In this document: piece after piece, positions 54,170 through 64,000 of the stretch | Position numbering within the stretch: the first letter of the stretch is position 1 | How the letters are laid out: each line of letters begins with the position of its first letter | Assembly: GCF_023065955.2 (NCBI RefSeq) | Contig: NC_079873.1 | Span: 13,468,566-13,532,565, forward strand | Source of the DNA: Ursus arctos | Lineage: Eukaryota; Chordata; Mammalia; Carnivora; Ursidae | Direction: 5' to 3' | Length of the DNA: 64,000 bases | Position numbers and translations under genes: made by a program | The notes under the pieces: generated by a model | What the model saw: only the letters and a program-made list of their open reading frames with translations | Database searches by the model: none | Told to the model about the DNA's origin: nothing

Positions 54170-55420
54170 TCATCTCCTCCCCTAAACTTTATTGATCTTG
54201 TCCCCGCAGGGATCTCAAAGGAGGTGGCAAGCTCTCCCTTTGATGGCCTCCCACACTTGCCTCCACCTGATTCATCCCCTGATAAAATCTTGCCTCGCCC
54301 CAAGGTTGCAGAGTAGGAACTGTTCTCACAAAGCCGAACTCAAAGCTTGGGGCACCTAATACCGCATCATTTTGCAATTGAAGGCGTGGCAGTCAAGAGG
54401 TTCCTGCCATCCATTCTGCTTGGGATAGTCGAACTGTCTTTTCATGGCATGGTTTGGCGCTCCTCCGTGATGTGTAGTTTTGGGGCGTACCGGATGACAT
54501 GGGCCGTATTGTGCTGGTGTTGCTTAGCCCCACGTCCGCTGTGCTAGTCCTGAGCAGCTGGAGAAACAAGATGTTCAGCCAAGGCCAGACTTCCCTGGTG
54601 GTTAGATCAGAGTGATTGTGCAGCAACATCAAAGAGACCCTAGCCTTGACCTTACTCAAACCATAGCCGTGTAGAAATATCTTTTAGCCTGGTGTTCTTT
54701 CTCTCTCAACCTTCTGGGCAGCTAAGTGAGGCTTTCTCACCTCACACTGAAAGCTCATGTTCTGCTTCCTCTCCGTGTGTTTGTGCAGATACAGAAAATG
54801 GAGCGGGTGGAAATTGGTGAGACCGTAATCGCTTTACACTTTGGACCAGCAGCCCTCACCCTATTGTAGTGAACGTCCCTCCTAGTATGCAAGCGAGGAC
54901 CAAACAGTGGTGCAAACGTGCGAAATGCCAGGCCAGTGCGGTTAATGAAAAAGTGGGCAAGTCTGCATAGCTCCCAGGAGTGCCAGGAGTCTGACGGTGG
55001 GATCGAGATCTGTCCCAGCGCAAGCTCTGGTGGCAGTTGCTGGTGGTGGTGGCTCTCTTAGGCTTTAATGTCCAGAGGCACAATTCTGGGTCCCCTGGCT
55101 GGCGGGGCTATTCCAGGAATCTCCTGGTGAGTCGGCACTTCTCACTGGCCTGTCTGGGAGACTGGGCCACGAGAACGCGCAGGACTCTGGAGGTTAACTT
55201 TCCTTTCTCTGTACACTTGTTGCGACACGGTTGCCTGCCATTTCCTAGTCCAGCCTCACCTTCTCCAACACACTCCCTCCATCCCTTCCCTCCCCCCAAA
55301 TAAGAACTTTACCTTGGACCTGTTTGAAAGCACAACCTGTCAGCAGTTGCATGGCATCCAGAATCTTCTTATTGTGGGGTGCCTCACTGCACTGTTTTAC
55401 TCTCCAGTTTATCTTTGTGT
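54170..55420. other. Unique sequence, no feature recognised
   Basis: No repeat or exon recognised; short frames overlap on both strands. Confidence 0.35.
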
Positions 55421-55424
55421 CTTG

Positions 55425-55765
55425 GGTCGGGATCCCTAGAGGCAGAGTGTGAGATAGGGTTTCTGGTGCATGGGGTTTATTGGGAGAACGCTCAGGAGGA
55501 ACTTGTAGGGGTGTGAAGGGAGCAGAACTGGGAGGGGGACCTTGCTGAGCTACAGTGTGGTCTCAGAGCCTCGCTTTGCTCGGATCTGCAGGGAGAGGGC
55601 TTTTGGACACCGTGTCAGTCCATCAGTGGCTGGGCCTCACCTTCCAGGCAAGGTGCCTCTCGTCAACCAAGGGCAGCTCTCCTAAGGAGGGGGTGCTGCG
55701 AACCCCTAGCAGCCAGTGCTCACAGCAGCTGGAGGATGGGTCCCACAGGCCTGGTAAAGGGGGAT
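55425..55765. mobile_element. Probable ancient interspersed repeat (related to 35095)
   Basis: GATCCCTAGAGGCAGAGTGT, GAGATAGGGTTTCTGGTGCA and TGGGGTTTATTGGGAGAACG have the AGGCAGAGTCTGAGA and GTTTATTGGGAG pattern of a common mammalian repeat. Confidence 0.5.
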
Positions 55766-55769
55766 CTGG

Positions 55770-56685
55770 GTGGGGCACCACTGTCCCCCCTCCCCTCTGG
55801 GACACCCAGTGGGCTGGCAACAGGTCATAACACTCCCAAGCTCTCACGTGCTGCTATGCGAGGCTCTGAAAGGAGCAGAAGGGCTTCATGCAGGTGGGTA
55901 AAGAATCAGCATGATTCCCACAGATGCGGAGAGCCACGAAAGGGCTGTGTTTCGCAAGGCATCATTCTCTTGGCTGTGGGTCTGAGGCTGTCTTTGCTGC
56001 TGGTTTAATCTCAGTCCCGGAACTGAGCTTGGGACTTGCAGAGTGCCTGGCAGTCACTTGGGCTCTGTGTTGGGAAGCGCTGTACGGCCCCTATGTAAAC
56101 TGGTGGCCGGGATAAGTGGCATGAGGAACTGGATCCTCTAGTCGATGGGAAAGGAAGGCCCGTGCCTTTCCCGGTCTGGCCCCCAGGGGTGATTCTCAAG
56201 CGGGGGTTTTGATGCATAGAAAGCTAATAACAGACCCAGGAGCCTTGGCTGCAATTGCTTCTTGAACCCATAAACCTGGGGAACCCGGGTGACTAAAGTA
56301 AGTGAATGTTTGCTCTGCGGGGGTTGGGCTTTATTTTGCTGGGAGCCTTCCTTGATTCTGATGTGTCTTATCATTTGTCATCTGGAGGTTGTGCAGGAGG
56401 AGGAAAGGATGCGTAGAAATGTCCCGGCTGTGACCCCCTTGGTCCCCCTTGTCATGTCTGCCACGTTTCCTCCTGGGGTGTCTGTTGAGAACTTCTACTC
56501 TGAAGAAGCAGCACTAGAAACAAAAAGCTAAGGCCACCGCTCCTTTTCTCTGGGAAGCCAGGGACAGGAATCTGTGAGCTTGACATGGTGACCCCACGGG
56601 GCATTTAGATGTCTGCAGATATCCCCACCCCCTCCTCCAGGGGACGACGACAAGGGTTTGAAGCAGCGTGGAAAAGGGACAAGTG
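55770..56685. other. Unique sequence, no feature recognised
   Basis: No repeat or exon recognised. Confidence 0.35.
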
Positions 56686-56689
56686 TGTG

Positions 56690-56895
56690 GGGCCCAGGGT
56701 TGAGTCTTGGTTCCTCTACTTCTCAGCTGTGGGAGCTTCCTTAGCCGAAGCCCCGAACAGTTTCCAGACTCTCTTGTTCCACCTGAGAGGGGGGAAAATA
56801 ATACCCGTCTTGAGGGCGGTTTGGAGGATTAAATGAGTTAGTGTGGTATAAACTGCCTGTTGCACTGTAAATACTCAATAAGTGGCAGCTAATAT
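56690..56895 (+). mobile_element. MIR SINE, near full length
   Basis: TTGAGTCTTGGTTCCTCTAC, TTCTCAGCTGTGGGAGCTTC, GAGGATTAAATGAGTTAGTG and GTAAATACTCAATAAGTGGC mark a sense MIR, with a poorly matched middle. Confidence 0.88.
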
Positions 56896-57081
56896 GGCTT
56901 CCTGGGAAAGTTCTGTTGCATTCCTGGTTTATGGGACTGTAGACATAGACCAGAGCTGATAGCCCTTCTTGGGGAGACTGAGAAAGGCATTATGGTGTTT
57001 TGAGGGACTTACTTCCCTGAGACCCCAGCCAAAAAAAGCCGGGAAAAGGAAGGTCATGGGCATCCTGTCAAGATGTATGGG

Positions 57082-57191
57082 CAGGGTGACCATATGTCTC
57101 AAATATTCCAGAACAGTTACAATTTCAGATATTCCATCTCAGTGGGCTACCAAGTGTACAGATTTGGGGTTCCTAAAACAGGGTCACCCTT
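57082..57191. mobile_element. Small DNA transposon with CAGGGTGACC inverted ends
   Basis: CAGGGTGACCATATGTCTCA at the left and GGGTCACCCT at the right are terminal inverted repeats of about ten bases enclosing a 110-base element. Mammals have a short DNA-transposon family with CAGGGTGACCATA ends; I do not name it. No clear target-site duplication. Confidence 0.65.
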
Positions 57192-57194
57192 TTA

Positions 57195-58190
57195 AACACC
57201 ACTCTAAATTAATGCTTATGTCAGTGTAGGGGAAAAAAATTGTCTCCTTGGATTCTTCCCGTCTCTTTCTATCTGCATTGGTGACGCTCACATTCTCTGC
57301 GCCTGATATTTGGAAATGTCCTTCCACAGCTCAGGAGGGGCCCGTTTCCCAAGGAGGGGCAGGTGAACGAGGTCTCCCTGGCGGTTGGTCATCCACGGCC
57401 AGCATCACCCTCTGTGACTGGCGAGGGAGAGCAGAGGGCAGTGAACGGGCAGCCCGTCTCCTTCCCTTCCCTCCTTTCTGCCCCTTCTCTGTTGAGAGCC
57501 TTCTCCATGCCCCAGTTAGCAAATCCGCATTTCGGCGCTCAGGCTGAAACTCACGTGCCAGCACAAGGGAGCTCATGCCGGCTGACTTGAGAACAGCCTG
57601 TGTCTAAGGAGTCGGAGCTTTCTCCTCTGCCCAGCACACCTGCTTGAGAACAAATTAAAGGGGACAGAGAGGAACCTCAGCCCACCCTCACATCCCGACT
57701 TTATCCACTTTGCTGCCAGAAACACCCCCATTTGCCTTTGATCTCCAGTACATCCCACTTTTGTGCCCCTCCTGCATTCTGAATCTGCTGTCTCCACCCG
57801 CCCTCCCACCTCAGAGCTGCTGTGAACATCCTCTTAAAAAATGACCTAATCTTTTTAGAACCTTAAGGCTGGCAAGAAAAACAACAACAACGACGACAAC
57901 AAAAAAACCAGTGTATCCCTTGCCTTCCTGGCCCATATATTTTTTTAATTACACAGTATGTGTTTCTGGAGGGAGAAGTGTTATTTGAATTCTTGAGATT
58001 TGCTCTGGCAATGCTGGGCCTATTAACTTCCCATTAACATCGACTTTTGGATGGTGGTCGAACCATTATCCCTTTGGTTTTCCCTTTTTCAATTACTGTT
58101 TTATTAGAGTGGAAGTGTTGTGTAAGAACAGGAATGTGGGAGTAAGCATGCCTCAGTGTAGGGACTCCGAGGCCCCAGGAACTCTATTTT
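57195..58190. other. Unique sequence with a (CAA)n-like tract
   Basis: It contains AAACAACAACAACGACGACA and a following A run at 57877-57907. No exon or repeat recognised otherwise. Frames of about 80-99 codons on both strands at 57248-57590 overlap. Confidence 0.35.
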
Positions 58191-58197
58191 ACTTCAA

Positions 58198-58422
58198 GAG
58201 ACACTTACCTAGTGCTCACTGTGTGCCAGCTACTGGCCTGCATGCTTTCTAGATTCCAGTCCGCTTACTCCTCTCACAGTTCTATGGGGTTGAGACTGCT
58301 GTCTTCATTTTCCAGATGAGGGAGTGGAGGCCCAGAGAGGTCAAGAAACTTGCCCAAGGTCCCGCAGAAAGCTGGGGTTTGAACCCAGGCATTCCAGCTC
58401 CAGAGTCCCGGCTCTGAAGGGC
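58198..58422 (-). mobile_element. MIR SINE, near full length
   Basis: GTGCTCACTGTGTGCCAGCT, CATTTTCCAGATGAGGGAGT, GGAGGCCCAGAGAGGTCAAG, AAACTTGCCCAAGGTCCCGC and TTTGAACCCAGGCATTCCAG are one of the best-preserved MIRs here. Confidence 0.95.
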
Positions 58423-58424
58423 TA

Positions 58425-59615
58425 GCTAGCTCTCATCTCTGTTTAGAATTATCTGGCTCTTTTTTCTTATTTGGACAGTGAGGAGCATGAACCATATTAT
58501 TTCTGGATTCTACATCAGAGGACAGTGACAGCTTTGGGGGGTTTCTTCGGCCACAACCCCTGAGTATTATAATTTCCACCCTAATCCATACGCTGAAATA
58601 GTTCTCTTGGGGACAGTCTTCTGCAGTGTAGTTTCTCCTTCCTGCATCCATTCTCTCATCTCAACATGCAGGGGGAGAAACAACCCTTGAATGAACTGAC
58701 TTCCCAAGGCGCATGCTCAGGCAAGATTCTGGGGGGAGTGCTGCAAACCATGCCCCACCCTCTCAGAATTCACGGTGCGCATGAACTTGCTAAAGGGTTC
58801 TAGATGGTCCACAGTTGAGAAACCTATTTAACTTTGATGATTCAAGTGTTGAGCTCCTTGGTTTACCATGGAATCCATTCTTGGGGGTAGCGTTTTATTA
58901 ATGGCCCCTAGAGCTGGGGTGCCAGCAGACACCAGGGACACACTGGCTCATGTGTTCTTTGTAACTAGTGTTTACAGCTTTGAATCTGCAGTGATTTGGA
59001 AGTTTAGCTCTTTTGTGCTGGTACCCATCTGTGTATATATAGCTGGATAAATATTAAGAACAACAGGAGTCTTTTGTAAAAAGATTACATATCTCCTACC
59101 TCTTGGGAGTCTCAGCTAACAAGACGTGTATGCTTCACCGACAGCCATCCCAACGGTGAAAATGGGCACTTAAATGCCAGTTGTGTGAGCAGAAGGTGAG
59201 AGTGACCCTCGAGGCGTCTCTTCCTTCGCCGCTCCATGTCAGCTTGGGGACGTGGGTCTGTGTTGATGTCCCCTCACCCTCCTCTTATATTGTATTTTCT
59301 CTGCATTTATTTTTGGGCTCTCTCCACCTTTCACGATCCCCGAAGACAAGGTTGATCAGGCAGTGAGGGGACTGGCAGCCGGCACAGCAGTATTTCCTAA
59401 ACACAGCCTGGGCCACCTCATGAGGCATCCTGGTGTTTCCATTTGCTGCTTCCTTTATTATTTTAACAACGCCCACTCATGAAAAGGGCGTCTTTACTCC
59501 ATTTTCTAGCTTTCTTTTATAGTGTGTAATTTTAAATTTAAAAAAAAGAAATGCAGAGGATTAAAAATAAAACTTCCAACTGTAAAGAAAGGAATCAGAT
59601 ACAATGAAACGTAAA
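58425..59615. other. Unique sequence, no feature recognised
   Basis: A phrase at 58750-58830 (CGCATGAACTTGC, CCACAGTTGAGAAACC) may be a hAT terminus scrap. Otherwise nothing recognised. Confidence 0.35.
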
Positions 59616-59619
59616 AGCC

Positions 59620-60180
59620 TTCCTCTCCCCTGCGTTCCAGGTCTTCTCTCCAGAGAGAAACACCAATAGGTTCATGGGTATCATCCCGGAAAGGTTTTAT
59701 TCAATTACCTCTGTGTGTGTTTGCATGAATCTCTGTCAGTCTGTTTCCTACTATCCGCAGTATTCGTTATCTTCCTTTTTAGTTAACCTAATGACAAACC
59801 TTAGAAATCTTTCCAGTTCCAAATGAGCTACTCGTTCTTTTCATCAGATGCATAGTATTTAAAACTATAATTTATTGAACCGGTCCCCACTGACAGACCT
59901 AGGATTTTCCAGTTTTTGCGATCACCATTGCTGTAATGTATGTTCCTTTCCGAATAACTTGGTGTACTTTTGCAAGTATATCTGGGAATTCAGTTCAAAC
60001 AGTGGCACATTTTGCAGCTGGAGAGCTACTGTCCAGTCACCCTTCAGTTTAGGTTGGACTATTTTATGCTTCTACCCTCTGTGCAAGAACCTTTTTTCCA
60101 ACCTGCAACCACTCAGGGCATTACCAAGCTTTTAACCTTTGCTCATCTGAAATGGGCAATACAAGGTGTATTTAACTGAT
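59620..60180 (-). mobile_element. Old L1 3'-region fragment
   Basis: CCAGAGAGAAACACCAATAG, GAAATCTTTCCAGTTCCAAA, CAGATGCATAGTATTTAAAA, CTATAATTTATTGAACCGGT, TTTTTGCGATCACCATTGCT and GAGAGCTACTGTCCAGTCAC follow the reverse-complement L1 3' region. The frame of 86 codons at 59875-60135 is inside it. Confidence 0.82.
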
Positions 60181-60221
60181 TTAAAAGGACAACTATCATT
60201 TTCTTTGTGATTTCCTTTATA

Positions 60222-60400
60222 GAACACCTTAGATTATATTTTCTCATCTAACGTGCGTCATGAGCAGTGACGTTGGGGCTGGGGTTATTTTCCATGTGAG
60301 GAAGCTGAGGCTCAGAGAGGGAAAGTGACTTAACCAGAGCCAAGCAGCGAGGGACCAGAGAATCAAAACCAGGTTTCCTGACTTGAGATTTAATTTGTTT
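60222..60400 (-). mobile_element. MIR SINE
   Basis: TTATTTTCCATGTGAGGAAG, CTGAGGCTCAGAGAGGGAAA, GTGACTTAACCAGAGCCAAG are a minus-strand MIR. Confidence 0.9.
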
Positions 60401-60559
60401 ACCCTCAATTGCAGTGTCTCTCCAGCAAGGATGAGGGTGGAAACATTGTGGGGATGTGTGTGCGTAATGAGGTGCTGGGACCTGAGAAGGGAGGGTCGCT
60501 GCGTGTAGGAGCTCTCTCTTCTCCCAACCATCTCCCCTCAGTGCTCTGCACAATTCACA

Positions 60560-60635
60560 TGGGAGCCCCAGGTGCTTCTGTGGGCATCATCTGACTTAAT
60601 CCTCACACCCAGCATTATGCCTCCTCATCTGATTC
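60560..60635 (-). mobile_element. Possible MIR scrap
   Basis: CATCATCTGACTTAATCCTC followed by ACACCCAGCATTATGCC resembles the minus-strand MIR phrase with TTTAATCCTCACAACAACCC. Short. Confidence 0.4.
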
Positions 60636-60639
60636 TTGG

Positions 60640-61005
60640 CCGAATCATCACTCTGTGGATCCCACTGAAGTGGAAACAGGGAATATGGCCTGAAATGCCA
60701 CATATGAAATTTAGGTTAGAACCAGGTAGGAATTTTGTCATTGTGCATGGCCAAAGCCCTTGGTCCTTGAAACAGCATAACCAGGCTACCTCTCCCTCTC
60801 TTATTCCCCGAGACATATTCACCAGGAAGATGGGACTATTACACATGGCGCTTATTAAAGTCAGGTTGTTCTTGGGCTGATAGCACTAGAGAACCTTTAG
60901 GGATTTTTAAAAAAATCTCTATGGTTCTCTCTCTGTGACTGATGGTAATTCCTTGAAAGTAAGTGGAACTACAAGAATTTCTGTCTTGCTAATGCTTGAC
61001 AAGAT
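60640..61005. other. Unique sequence, no feature recognised
   Basis: A 102-codon plus frame at 60572-60880 and a 73-codon minus frame overlap; no domain. Confidence 0.3.
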
Positions 61006-61009
61006 GGCG

Positions 61010-61265
61010 GATTGGCACCTGGCATCCAGTCTCACCTCTTTGTAGCATGTACTGGACTGGAGAAAGCTAGAGACTACATTTCCCAAGTTCCCTTGCAGCT
61101 AGGTCCTACTTGGAAATTAGATTTTGTCAAGTAGTTGTAGCTGTGCCTTTTTGAATTGGCTAGAGGTGTTTCAGGTTCACTGGTTTGTAGAGAATACATC
61201 GGTGACGGACGTATTTTCTTCTGCCCACCCTGAAGGCTGGGAATAAACACCAGTCATCTTAGATG
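61010..61265. mobile_element. Probable ancient interspersed repeat, unnamed
   Basis: AAGCTAGAGACTACATTTCC, CAAGTTCCCTTGCAGCTAGG, TCCTACTTGGAAATTAGATT is typical of a common mammalian repeat with ACATTTCCCAGACTCCCTTGCAGCTAGG. I cannot name the family. Confidence 0.6.
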
Positions 61266-61269
61266 ACCA

Positions 61270-62010
61270 ATCTGATGGGATGGAGTGTATTTCGAAGTGT
61301 CTACTTTTAAAATTCCCTACTGTCCTTTATAGTGGGGTTTTTCAGCCTGTATCTGGCTATTTGCGATTGCGTTGACCAGTCTTGTCAGGCTTCTTGCTAA
61401 AACAATCCGCCAGTAGCCAACAACAAAACCGGGACAAAAACTCTACCTTTTCATTTGTAAAAGGTGACATCTTCAGATGCCATATTTTATGGGCTTCATA
61501 AATGGATACTTAGCTCATGGGTCATTAACAATCATGAAATGAGCGAAGAGATGGTTTTATTGCTGTTTTGACATCTGGGGTATTTATGTGATGACATCTT
61601 TTCTATTGTGACTTGTACGCTCCTGTGAACTTGTCAGTCACACCTTTCCCGCCCTTCACTGGTGCTGGATTTTTGCTTTGAGCTGGAAAAACACAAATAC
61701 CTAAAACCACACCTCACCACTCTGTAATGAAGATCAAAGTGAAAAAATGAAGAATGGCAAGACGTCCCAGGTGTGTCTTCAAATCTCCGGAAAATTTCGC
61801 CCCTGGGGATTCTCCAAGCTTCTTGCCAGAAAGGGCTTTCCCCTTTAGAATATAAAACACAGTTGCTTCTTTTTTCCCCTCTGTGGATGGGGCGTTTTAG
61901 TAAAGGCTGGGCCTGCTCTCCCTGTGGGTTACCTGGGGTGCCTGCTCACTAGTCCAAGGGACAGACAAAACTGCCGCCGAGCTTCGGGGTGTATTCGATT
62001 AGGTGAAGGG
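61270..62010. other. Unique sequence, no feature recognised
   Basis: No repeat or exon recognised. Confidence 0.35.
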
Positions 62011-62029
62011 GTGCGTTCGTCTGTTTTTA

Positions 62030-62232
62030 TTTTTTATTTTTTTATTTTTATTTTTAAAGATTTTATTTATTTATGTGACAGCCAGCGAGAGAGGGAACAC
62101 AAGCAGAGGGAGTGGGAGAGGAAGAAGCAGGCTCCCAGCGGAGGAGCCTGATGTGGGGCTCGATCCCACAACGCCGGGATCACGCCCTGAGCCGAAGGCA
62201 GACGTTTAACGACTGCACTACCGAGGCGCCCC
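62030..62232 (-). mobile_element. CAN-SINE, bear-type, with internal deletion
   Basis: A long T-rich tail (62030-62056) leads to AAAGATTTTATTTATTTATG, GACAGCCAGCGAGAGAGGGA, GGGGCTCGATCCCACAACGC and ACCGAGGCGCCCC. Compared with 37397 it lacks about 13 bases (the GAGATAGAGACAG unit). The target-site duplication CGTTCGTCTGTTTTTA (62014-62029 and 62234-62249) is perfect over 16 bases, so the insertion is young. Confidence 0.98.
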
Positions 62233-62384
62233 ACGTTCGTCTGTTTTTAGAGCACAAGTTAGATTAGGCTTTTTTCTTAGGAGCCAAGAACAGCCTTCAG
62301 TCTTAGTTCACTTCTCACAGCGTGGCTTTACTCAAGCCCCTCACCCTCTTTCTCTGAGAGATGGGCGCAGGGGGTGCTCGAGGT

Positions 62385-62510
62385 CAACATTTATTGTTTA
62401 CTCTGCCGGGCAGAGTGCTGGGTGTTTGACACATACTGGTTCGTTTAATCCTCACAGTGAGCTGAGGTTGGTGGTAGTATTATCGTTGTTGTTATTATTA
62501 TTCTTACTGT
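62385..62510 (-). mobile_element. MIR SINE fragment
   Basis: CAACATTTATTGTTTACTCT, CAGAGTGCTGGGTGTTTGAC, TTCGTTTAATCCTCACAGTG and a GTTGTTGTTATTATTATTCT run are the left half of a minus-strand MIR, joined directly to old L1 sequence. Confidence 0.82.
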
Positions 62511-62511
62511 G

Positions 62512-62830
62512 TTTTTTCATCAAGGCGAATTTTCTATGGCACAAAAGTAACCATTTTCAAATGAAAAATTCAGCGGCATTTAGTACATTCACCATGTTTT
62601 GCCATCACCACCTCTGTCTAGTTCCAGAATATTTTCATCACCTCCGAAAGGAAACCCCATACCCGTTAAGCACTTGCTCCCCGTTCTCCCCTCCCCCAGC
62701 CCTGGCAACCCCAGTCTGCTGTCTCTATGGAGTTGCGTGTTGTGGACATTTCATAGAATTGGATGGATAGACCGCATTTGGTTTATCTGTTCGTCCGTTG
62801 ATGTGCCTCTGAGCTCTTCCCCCCTTGGCT
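62512..62830 (-). mobile_element. Old L1 3'-region fragment
   Basis: TTCAAATGAAAAATTCAGCG, GCATTTAGTACATTCACCAT, CCAGAATATTTTCATCACCT, AAACCCCATACCCGTTAAGC and TGTCTCTATGGAGTTGCGTG are the reverse-complement L1 3' region of the kind at 20210. Confidence 0.87.
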
Positions 62831-62909
62831 ACCGCGGATAGTACTGTATGAACGTGCGTGCACATGTGTTTGCTTGATTACCAGTTTTCATGTCTTTTGG
62901 TTATATATG

Positions 62910-63028
62910 AGGTCGGTATGGTTTTTATCCGTATTTTATGTGGCTAGTTGGGTGCAGAGAAGTACGCAAATAAGGATTGGAGACAGGGTTCAAACCCAGA
63001 GCTCTGCGTTAGGCTGCTTCCTGTGTGT
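62910..63028 (-). mobile_element. MIR SINE fragment
   Basis: TATGTGGCTAGTTGGGTGCA, GAGACAGGGTTCAAACCCAG and AGCTCTGCGTTAGGCTGCTT fit the right half of a minus-strand MIR. Confidence 0.7.
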
Positions 63029-63304
63029 GCACTACAGTCCTTCCTGGGGAGCTAACGTAACAATGTCTCTTTAGCACTGACATTGAAAGGCCGGCAGCCA
63101 TGGATGGAGTTCAGGAAGAATCCCTTTAAAGCATTCAGTGTGCTCCAGCAAATAGCGTTGCTAGGAGGCATCCTTCTTTATTCCTGACCTACAGGTCATA
63201 GTTATAACTAATTTGACTCTTGATGGCATGTTATTTTTAGAAAAGATTTTTACATAGAGTTTTCATTGGGCCCTTAAAACATCTGTCTGAAGCTGGAAGG
63301 GCAA

Positions 63305-63452
63305 GCTTTATACCTCACATCTCCATTTTACAAATGAAGAAACTGGGTTCGGAGAGGTTAAGGAACTTGCTCAGGGTCACACAGCTTAATGGTAGGTGAT
63401 CCAGGGTTTATGCTGGGTCTTTGTGGTCTTTACACTGCGCCGTGCTCCCTCT
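63305..63452 (-). mobile_element. MIR SINE
   Basis: CATCTCCATTTTACAAATGA, AGAAACTGGGTTCGGAGAGG, TTAAGGAACTTGCTCAGGGT and CACACAGCTTAATGGTAGG are a minus-strand MIR. Confidence 0.92.
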
Positions 63453-63454
63453 CC

Positions 63455-64000
63455 CAGCAGCAGTTAGAAGTGGTTAGAAAGGTTATACAGACAAAAGTTA
63501 TACAAAAGGCAGGTATACGAACTGCCTTCCTTAAATCAAAAGCCAGTCGTAATAGAAGAGTGTTAGTTTAAAGCAACCGTGCCATGATCGTGATAACAGC
63601 AACAGTAGCAGCAGCCATCTTTCCGCCATCTGTGCGTGTGTTCATGCAGCAAGTAGAATCCAGCGCACCGTAACTTTCTACTGCCTTTCGTTAATTAGCA
63701 CCTTTGTATCTGGAAAAGGCATCATAAAAATTCTCAAGCCCAAAAGGTCCACCCCCAGACCCCAGAGTCTGTCTCAAAGTCTATTTCTGGCAGCTGTTCC
63801 CCTCAGTGACAGGACTCTTGACTACAAGTAGGAACTGTTATTTCTTTCCCCTCTTTTTAAATACCTCCCCCTAGCTTCCTATTTTCTCGGGCCATAGGAA
63901 CCATCTCCCCTTTTTAGAAGAGGACCTTGGTAACGAAAGACGAGACATCAGGTGGGCAGTAAGAGCTGAGCTCAGAACTCTGGTGCCTTTCTAGAACTTT
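63455..64000. other. Unique sequence to the window edge
   Basis: No repeat or exon recognised. AAAGTTATACAGAC / AAAGTTATACAAAA near 63480-63510 is a short direct repeat. A weak MIR-like phrase (GGTAACGAAAGACGAGACAT) sits near the end. Confidence 0.3.

Noticed and set aside
1..64000. Bacterial features such as operons, ribosome binding sites, CRISPR arrays or phage genes
   Set aside because: Mammalian SINEs and LINEs throughout and no long coding frames; such features do not apply.
1..64000. Endogenous retrovirus or LTR
   Set aside because: I looked for paired long repeats, a primer-binding site and gag or pol-like frames and saw none I could support; solo LTRs of old families cannot be excluded by eye.

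Overview
This window is mammalian nuclear DNA, almost certainly from a carnivoran and probably from the bear family (Ursidae). The evidence is ten tRNA-Lys-derived CAN-SINE elements, which are specific to Carnivora. Four of them (37397, 38949 and 62030 on minus; 30176 and 46191 are related plus copies) carry the body type with a GCCAGCGAGAGAGGGAACAC-like segment that I associate with giant panda and bear genomes. Two pieces of a carnivore L1 3' end (20101 plus, 49222 minus) fit the same lineage. The species call rests on remembered repeat consensus, not on a search.

I find no protein-coding gene, no recognisable exon, no tRNA, rRNA or snRNA gene, no CpG island and no provirus. The longest open frames (218, 161 and 160 codons) run across repeats or low-complexity sequence and match no family I know, so I treat them as chance. 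The window is best read as intergenic DNA or the inside of one or more large introns.

Layout. 1-4.4 kb: MER5A pieces, a CAN-SINE, old L1, MIRs and a C-triplet tract. 4.9-13 kb: MIR, MER5A/MER20, L1, L2, a TG-rich alternating tract and a CAN-SINE. 13-22.8 kb: an ancient DNA transposon, MIRs, L2 split by MER5A, and a dense nest of MIR, L1 and two CAN-SINEs at 19.9-20.8 kb. 22.8-27.6 kb: the longest stretch with no repeat I can identify, ending in an AT-rich block full of TAAT/ATTA cores. 27.6-32.9 kb: tandem duplication, L1 pieces, L2, an inverted pair of CAN-SINEs and a hAT-like element. 32.9-37 kb: mostly unique, with a G-rich block and a long L2. 37-40 kb: two young CAN-SINEs, each inside an older repeat. 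40-53 kb: scattered MIRs, ancient DNA transposons, a CAN-SINE, a poly-T-led retrocopy-like segment and a CA microsatellite. 53-64 kb: L1 carrying a MER20, MIRs, a small DNA transposon, one more CAN-SINE and L1.

The most informative large-scale pattern is strand bias. By eye, about 22 of 28 MIR copies and essentially all old L1 3'-region fragments lie on the minus strand. Repeats retained inside transcribed introns tend to be antisense to the gene, so this weakly predicts a plus-strand host transcript across the window. I did not find a convincing previously undescribed biological system; the findings are candidate structural or regulatory elements and repeat-history observations.
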